NCBI GenBank assembly: GCA_003024175.1
Contig: MDYQ01000411.1
Span: 1-12,354, forward strand
DNA: 12,354 nt
Reading direction: 5' to 3'
DNA from: Planoprotostelium fungivorum
Taxonomy: Eukaryota; Evosea; Variosea; Cavosteliida; Cavosteliaceae
This document shows, piece by piece, positions 5,804-12,354 of the stretch. The notes under the pieces were generated by a model, which was given only the letters and a program-made list of their open reading frames with translations, ran no database searches and was not told where the DNA came from. Position numbers and translations under genes: made by a program. Positions within the stretch are counted from its first letter, which is position 1. Each line of letters starts with the position of its first letter.

Positions 5804-8308
5804 ATGCCAGCTACGAGAGGAAAGAGAAAAGAAAGATCACCCACTGAATCGGAGGTGTGTTCGTAATCACCGCTCACACTGAGCGTATCGACAGAGCGAA
5901 ACCGATTCAAGAGAGGAGGAGGAAGACATTCATTCCCTAACAACGGTAATGTTGACGTTCTTCTGATCGCACTGATGACTTGTCCAGAAAGATCCGCATA
6001 AGGAGGAAGCAAGTAATGCCCAGAAATCTTCAAGGTCAGAGAGTGAGAAGAAGGCTCCCAAATTAAACCAAGAAGAGAGCGAAAAGGGAAGAGCCAAGAG
6101 GGTGAAGACAGCGAAGAAAGAGCTGAAGAATGAAGAACATCCAACAGTACGAGAGGGTCAGTAACAACACGAATAACACATCTCATCCGAGGTTAGGTGT
6201 GAAAGCAAGAGAGAAACAAGGAATGTATAACAAGAACGCACAGAAGGGCGAACCAGACCCAACCGCCATCGGTGAGAGGGCGAATGGATCCAATCTGAAC
6301 AATCGCAGGAGGAAGCTTCGAGGGAACACCATTGGACGAATTAGAGAAGGTGATGAAGAAGAGCGAAGTGGAGTTCAAGAAGGCCAAGAATGGAAACGTT
6401 CTCATGTGGATCAGAAACAAAGATTTCAGGTAAGTGCAAGAAAGGATATTGTTGAGTGAAGGAGGTGTCACGACAGTAGAGCATTCGAGAGGGCAAGTCA
6501 GGCGGCCAAATCAATGGGAACGCACGTGATCGCTTTGCACGTCATCAGTCCAGGTGACCGATCAGCTGAATGCATTGGTGAATGAAGTTACAGGTGACTA
6601 CAAGTCTCACGGGAGGGGAGCACGCAGGATTGACTTCATGATGCGAAATGTGAAGGAACTTCGATCTGAGTTGAAAGAGAAGAATATTCCTCTGGTAGTG
6701 CGAACTATCACCCCCAGGAAGACTGTACCCAAGGAGATCATATCTTTCTGTGATGAATTCAATATCACCAAGATCTACGCCAACATCGAATACGAGGTGC
6801 TTACCTTCATAGAGTATCCATTTTGATGTGTCAGGTGGACGAGTTGAGGAGAGATGCAGTGGTCGTTCATCTGGCCAGAGAATCTGGGAAGGCAGCGTTC
6901 TTTGTACATGACTGCATCATCGTTCCTCCAGGTGATTCAGTACAACCTTCATCCAATGATGTAGTTAGGGATGCTACTGACCAAAGAGGGAAAGCCTTAT
7001 TCAGTCTACGGACCGTGGTTCAAGAAATGGGTGGAAACAGTCAACGAGAACGACAATCTTTTGGAAACAAGTGAAGATCCGGAAGCAAACGACGAGAGCG
7101 TTCGAAAAGACAAGAGCCTTCACTCTCTCTTTGAGGAAGAGATCCCCTCGGAGGTACGCTCAACCGATAGACTAGTGATGACATGATCACAGGTGGAGGG
7201 GTATGAATGTGCCGATGCGGAGAAGATGGCTCAGCTATGGCCAGCTGGTTATCACAGTGCGAGAGAATCATTGGGTAGATTCTTAGAGGGAAAGAAGGGA
7301 AAGGAAGCTGATGATATCTTCCAGTCTTCGAAAGTGAAAGGTCAGTGTGGATTGGAGAATAGAGCTGACATCTACAGAGAAAAAAGCGGCAGTGGAGAAT
7401 TACCCCGAGGGGAGAAACAGACCCGATGTGGATGGAACTTCTAGACTGTCGCCGTATCTAGCAGCAGGTGTCATATCACCCCGGGAGGTAGTGCAGAAAG
7501 CGAGGAAGATGAACAAGGGCTCCATCTCTCAAGGAGGGAAAGAGAATGGATTCTCCAATTGGATCTCAGAGGTGATACACAGTCGATATGATCTGACGTG
7601 GATAGGTCGCTTGGAGAGATTTCTACGCTCACGTGATCGTGGCTTGGCCCAGGGTGGTGATGGGAAGAGCGTACAACCTGGCTATGGAGTCTGTATGCTG
7701 GGAATACGAAGAAGACCAAGTGAGGGGAGAGTTAGAAGAGGACTGAAGTTGGGAAGGTGAAAGCCTGGAAAGAAGGCAATACGGGCTATCCTATCGTCGA
7801 TGCTGCGATGAGACAGATGAGAGAGACGGGCTTCATGCACAATCGTTGTAGAATGATCACGGCCATGTTCCTGGTGAAGGATCTGATGGTAGACTGGAAG
7901 GTGAAGGATCTCTATGATTCTTCTAATAGAATGAGGTGGGAGAGGCTTACTTCATGCAACACTTGATGGATGCCGATTTTGCCAGCAACAATGGAGGTTG
8001 GCAGTGGTCAGCCAGCACTGGAACTGATCCTCAACCTTACTTCCGCATCTTCAATCCCTTTTCACAATCAGAGAAGAGGTGATGACTCTGTGACTCCAAG
8101 CGCTCAATCATACAGTGATCCTGACGGAGCATACATCAAGAGATGGGTCCCAGAATTGAAATCATTGAGTGGCAAAGCATTGCACGATCCATTTCACAAA
8201 TTAGACAAAGCCAGCTTCAAAAAATTAGGATATCCAGAGCCCATAGTGGATCACAATGAGGCGAGGAAGCGGGCCTTGAGAAGATTCAAAACTCCTGGCG
8301 AGAAGTAG
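5804..8308 (+). CDS. PHR1: Class I CPD photolyase (fungal Phr1 type), 15 exons
   Basis: This enzyme repairs cyclobutane pyrimidine dimers using blue light, FAD and an antenna cofactor. Exons: 5804-5854, 5895-5945, 5988-6156, 6197-6271, 6309-6429, 6465-6553, 6594-6796, 6835-6931, 6969-7153, 7193-7340, 7378-7571, 7606-7719, 7757-7900, 7936-8078 and 8116-8308. They join in one frame to 658 residues. Residues 1 to ~140 are a charged extension with basic clusters ([11 protein letters not shown]), likely for targeting. The antenna domain starts at [13 protein letters not shown]. The FAD domain has [30 protein letters not shown] and NNGGWQW. The electron-transfer Trp triad is present (W493, W546, W569), as is the dimer-contacting Trp (W464). 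Asn565 matches the Asn typical of CPD photolyases, arguing against a cryptochrome. The splice after residue 155 has two acceptors; 6465 fits the family spacing. Confidence 0.93.
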
Positions 8309-8765
8309 AATTCCCTCAGCAGCCTAATCTATCCCCTATAGTAAAAGAGCATTTCGAAGATCAGTTGCAAATGATTTGGATTTCAGTCCACAGCAATACT
8401 TGAGTCCAATGAATAGTTGACTCTTTGGTATATCAGGGCAACAAAATTAGGCTTCATTCTTTCTTTCACCATGTCGCTTCATCGTTTCATTCTCAGGCTT
8501 CAAAGCACAGGTTACGCCAACAAACAATTGTTGAAAGTTTCTTTTCTTTTAGGGTCACTTTTTTTTGTACCTGATGTCATCATTGGCATGCGTTAGCTGA
8601 TCAGCCGCTTGGTTTCCTTTTCGGAGGTTCCCGTAGGGTTTAGTTTTAAGAGAACACACCAAAAGAGAGACACTGTCAAGTAACACCTGTGAGATGATTG
8701 CCTCCTCAGTTGAACGAAGCTTCAAGCAAACCGTAAAAGTAATACAATTGAAGATCACAATTTTA
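8309..8765. other. Convergent 3' intergenic region
   Basis: This interval lies between the photolyase stop (8306-8308) and the ATPase stop (8768-8766 on the minus strand), so it should contain both 3' untranslated regions and polyadenylation sites. I find no canonical AATAAA in a convincing position, and fungal signals are often degenerate. A 41-codon open frame starts with ATG at 8471, but it lacks family resemblance. T-rich tracts near 8535-8575 could belong to 3' end formation. Confidence 0.4.
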
Positions 8766-11700
8766 TCAAGTCCTTTGTAAGAATGTGCTGGACAGTAATT
8801 CAACCAACCAACTGCCACAGAGGTCCACAACGAGGAGTGTAACCATGTTCCACTTGAACAAGCTTGGTAGGGGTACTAATTCTAAGCTTTGGTTGAGATC
8901 AGGTATTAGCTCCAATGCAAGGGAGAACATCAAGAGTCCTGTGGCTAGAAGACAATTTCTCAGATGCCTATTCTCATGTAATCCCTCCATAAATGGATGC
9001 CCCTTGAGGGATCAGCGTGTGAACATCTCAAATAGGCACACCTTCACATTAATGGCAAAAGTGGCCAATTGCATTGATACAGAGATGAGATACACACCAG
9101 TATTGATAAGATTGGGTTTGAATTGTGTATATGGTGATGGTTTCTCTTCACCACTGTAAGGGTCAGCATATGAGATGCGTGTTTTGCTCACATTTGATGT
9201 TCTGCACAAAGGTTCATGACAGAAATGAGACAGAAGAGATGTACAGCAAACTGTCCAATAATGGACACCATCATATAGGGAGAGAAGATGTTTCCCTCTG
9301 GTTTCTCCTTTGATAACTTGTTTAGTGGCTATATGTGGTCAATTCATGAGCCAGAAAACTTTCACCTTGGATCTGGACACAAAGAGAAAGCAAGCAGCAA
9401 TCAGGATACCAGATACAGTTGCTTGTCTGTTGATTATCAGAATGAAACCATATCAGAACAGCTCACGTATCACCCAGCTTGACACCATCCAAGTATAAAA
9501 CGCTCAAAGAATAAGCAGATATAAGGCAATTCAGTGCCAATATCTTGAACATTTGTGTGGTGGTCACTAAAGTGCATCTACCTTGTCTAATGATGTGAGT
9601 CACACACATCACACTGGATCCTAGTTCATGATGAGTGAGAGCTGTTTGACTAGTTTACCTTTGCTTGTGAAGGGTGATGCAATAGAAGCATCTCCCAACT
9701 GCACCATTGGATTCTCGTTCTCTGCTTCCGCCTCTTCCAGCTGCTTTTGTAGTGCCTCCAGCCTCTTGTTCTGTGATCTGTTTGTAATTGGTAGTGACGG
9801 CCGTGTGGGCTTTGGTTGAACAACAGGATTGTTCAACAATGCCACACCTGCGCTGGTTAGAAGAAGAGTCGTTGCCCCAACTTACCAACGTGAGCTTGCT
9901 TCAGAGCACCCACATCATTCGTTCCGTCTCCACACATCAGAGTCACTTTCCCAGACATCTTCATGGTTGATAATATTTGTTCCTGCCGCAATCAGCATTC
10001 CTCTACGTCTCCAACTTGATACCTTCTGATCTGGTGCTATCCTTGCAAATACGGCTACACTGTCTAAGAACCTCCTTGTCTCTGGTCTGGACATGAACAC
10101 CTCTAGAGTTGCCCCAGATACGCAGAGATCATATGTGGACAGTAAACTCTTCACAGCCCTATCCATTCCAATCTCTATCGTTTCATCGACTGAAATCCAC
10201 CGACTGTTGATGGCCGTCTCTATGTACCTGTCAGTACACAATGGCTTATCACTTGATCACCATTGATATCTGAGTCGCAGGCTAATATCAGCATGGGCTT
10301 CGTGGCGATCTTCAATTGGGAAGCAACGTAACACGCAGTCAAAGTGTTATCTCCCGTGATCATACACACCTACCATCGATGTCATGTAGTGGTTGATCTG
10401 ATATCTCACCTTGTGTGATGATGATTTGATGCTTTCGATACATTCAAGAGAGCCCTCCTTGACGGGGCATTCATAGATGACAAATCCGACAAATTTGAGG
10501 TCTCTCTCTGCTTCTTCTCTGGGCATAGCTCTGATCTGAGGACAGGTGAGCATATAGTTGAGTCGATCAGATGTACCTTATCGATCGGTAGATGAGGAAT
10601 GTTCTTGGAAGCCAAAGCCAAGATGCGACATCCGCGAGCAGCGTAGTTCTTGTAGACTTGGTCGTAGTTGTCTGGTATATTTGCCGGATCCAGCAGAGTT
10701 TTGATCTTCTCAGGTGCACCTGTGGCTCCATCAATTCAATCTGACTGGACAATTCCATCACCCTTTGATACTACGCGAAAGACTAAGCCTTGGTGTTCGA
10801 GATGGACAACAGCAGACATCCTCTTCAGTGATGATGTGAAGTGAAATCTGTGGCTGATCCTGACAGCCTGTCCCATCTTGCTCTTGGTGACGTCTCCTCT
10901 GCCCACACTCCACTCGGCTGCTTTCATCGATGCCACCTGCACTTTTTCATCTTCACCTCCCTCCCTCTCTTACCTCCATCGGATCTCCGATCACTTTTCC
11001 ATTCTCCATCGCCTTCAGACTGTGACATCCAGCCAATACGATCTGGGCATCCACGTTACAGGTGTTGGCTGCGTGTAATGTATCTTGCCCATTGTCCAAT
11101 GTCACCACTCCCTTGCACACGATGTCGTCTGAAGTCAAGGTCCCTGTCTTATCGAAACAGCAGATATCTGTCTCTCTCAGTTGACGTCAGAATGATGATC
11201 CTACACACCCAGTTTACCAGCAAAAGGAATGCGGAAGGGCTCTGTACAGAATACGCCCAGACGCTGAAGGGCCAACAAGGAGTTGTTCACGGCCAAAGAC
11301 AATTCCATAGGCAGTTCTGGTGGCACTGCGCTGGTGAGGATGAGGATGCACTTGAGATACAATTTGTATCGATTCCTCTGCTCTTCGATTCCTGTACAGA
11401 TGTCTCAGTAGTGTAAGTCCTCCATGTGTCATTGTCACCCTTCATGAGCACATAGGTAGTTGCGATCATAGCAAATACGAACAGCAGAAGAAGGAACAAG
11501 AGGCTCTCCTTGGTGTTGGCTGTAATCCTCTCTGTGGAGAAGAGAATCATTCTCATCAACTTGCCTTGTCCAGTGTCAAATCCCGTCCTCAGTACGTAAC
11601 CAGTGCATCCCTCTGATGCTATCTCCTGTCAATCTCATCGTACTTTCAAATGGTTCACCGCTGTGCTTGAATCTCCTCTCAGGTGTCTGTTGGATGATAC

Positions 11701-12354
11701 TGGTGCCTCCAAACAGAACACTCAGACTATTCTCCTTCATGGATAAGATGGTACTCGGATCTTGCGCCTGGATGGATTCCTTCACACGAGGTGTCGATTC
11801 ACCTTCGGATGGTCAACATCTCTACAATATTCTGTCTCGTGTGTATTGATCTTATTGTTCTCATCACCTGTGAGCATGGCTTCGTTGACGACACAGTTTC
11901 CATCGAGCAGAAGGATATCACAGGGACATATCAACTGTTGACCACTGGCAGTCGACTTTGTGGACAGGGACACGATGTCTCCGGGTACCAAATTGCTGCT
12001 TTCAATGGTCGTCCACTTCCCTCCTCTGAATACATTCACTGCCGCTGGTTTGTTTCCCATGTTCCTCAGTGATTGTAGATTACGCAGACGCTGTCTTGGT
12101 GTCAGTAGATGTCGTTCGAGGGGTGAGAGTTGTATACATTATGTTCGTCATAGATTGTGTAGATGGAAGAATCAATACCGAAGTAACGACAGTGGCCTCG
12201 AAAACCAAGACCATAAAGAGGGTGAAGAGACTGTAGTACCAGTATTCATCCAAGCACCACAGCAGAACACAAAAGATTTGGAATACGAAAAAGGGAGCCA
12301 GCGCCTGCTCACGGTACAATTCCATAAAGGTGGGGAGAGGGATGTCGAAGCTAT
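8766..12354 (-). CDS. SPF1: P5A-type ATPase (Spf1/ATP13A1), ER transmembrane-helix dislocase; N-terminus outside the window
   Basis: P5A ATPases of the ER membrane extract misinserted or mistargeted helices. Exons on the minus strand: 12354-12179, 12090-11868, 11802-11644, 11612-11439, 11391-11209, 11167-10974, 10936-10762, 10719-10577, 10535-10410, 10369-10253, 10217-10023, 9982-9886, 9847-9659, 9620-9467, 9426-9366, 9328-9192, 9153-9042 and 9002-8766. They join without a break to 949 residues. In fragment numbering, the first membrane helix follows [13 protein letters not shown], the actuator loop TGES is at 132-135, the P5A signature PPELP at 267-271, phosphorylated Asp310 in DKTGTLT, KGAPE at 427, TGDN at 522 and GDGTND at 639-644. 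[13 protein letters not shown] and the six-helix C-terminal region follow. Full-length relatives have about 1200 residues, so roughly a fifth is missing. All catalytic motifs are intact. Confidence 0.95.

Noticed and set aside
5804-8308. Reading the photolyase region as a frameshifted pseudogene
   Set aside because: Every frame change coincides with a GT...AG segment of 34-42 nt, and the joined product has all family motifs without a gap.
8471-8596. Plus-strand 41-codon frame starting with ATG
   Set aside because: It lies in the convergent 3' region, has no family resemblance and no splice or promoter support. It is kept only as a note.
8555-8830. Minus-strand frame with a KGNQAADQLT segment reminiscent of the RNase H GNExAD motif
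   Set aside because: It overlaps the ATPase C-terminal exon in another frame, no other RNase H motif is present, and a single short match is not enough.
10841-11416. A 191-codon frame on the plus strand
   Set aside because: It is the antisense shadow of the ATPase exons, which carry the conserved P-type motifs on the other strand.

Overview
The window looks like nuclear DNA from a fungus with very short, dense introns. Two large genes are recognisable only after splicing. One is a class I CPD photolyase of the fungal Phr1 type. The other is a P5A-type ATPase of the Spf1/ATP13A1 family. I cannot place the organism below Fungi, and the fungal call rests mainly on the photolyase. No rRNA, tRNA or CRISPR array was seen.

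Layout: positions 1 to about 4.1 kb are AT-rich and repeat-filled, with no intact gene that I recognise. They hold two diverged copies of a 0.5-0.7 kb dispersed repeat (about 285-745 and 1471-2180), two copies of a ~150-bp foldback element (one inside the second large repeat), a 41-bp tandem array whose units are hairpins (3000-3141), a decayed non-LTR reverse transcriptase (about 3320-3578) and a 462-bp element with ~70-bp terminal inverted repeats (3579-4040) abutting it. From about 4.2 kb the sequence is compact and gene-dense: a small membrane protein on the minus strand (4199-4696, with spliced-looking leader sequence to about 5.3 kb), a divergent intergenic region, the photolyase (plus strand, 5804-8308, 15 exons) and, convergent with it, the P5A ATPase (minus strand, 8766 to beyond 12354, 18 exons in the window).

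The two large genes are functionally unrelated: light-driven DNA repair versus an ER membrane helix dislocase. Their shared feature is intron architecture. I could place 31 introns from reading frame and family alignment. Lengths are 31-88 nt, and 27 of 31 are 34-42 nt. Only four have a length divisible by three, and all four contain an in-frame TGA, the pattern expected if unspliced mRNAs are policed by translation. Six of the 31 end in GAG or AAG rather than CAG or TAG.
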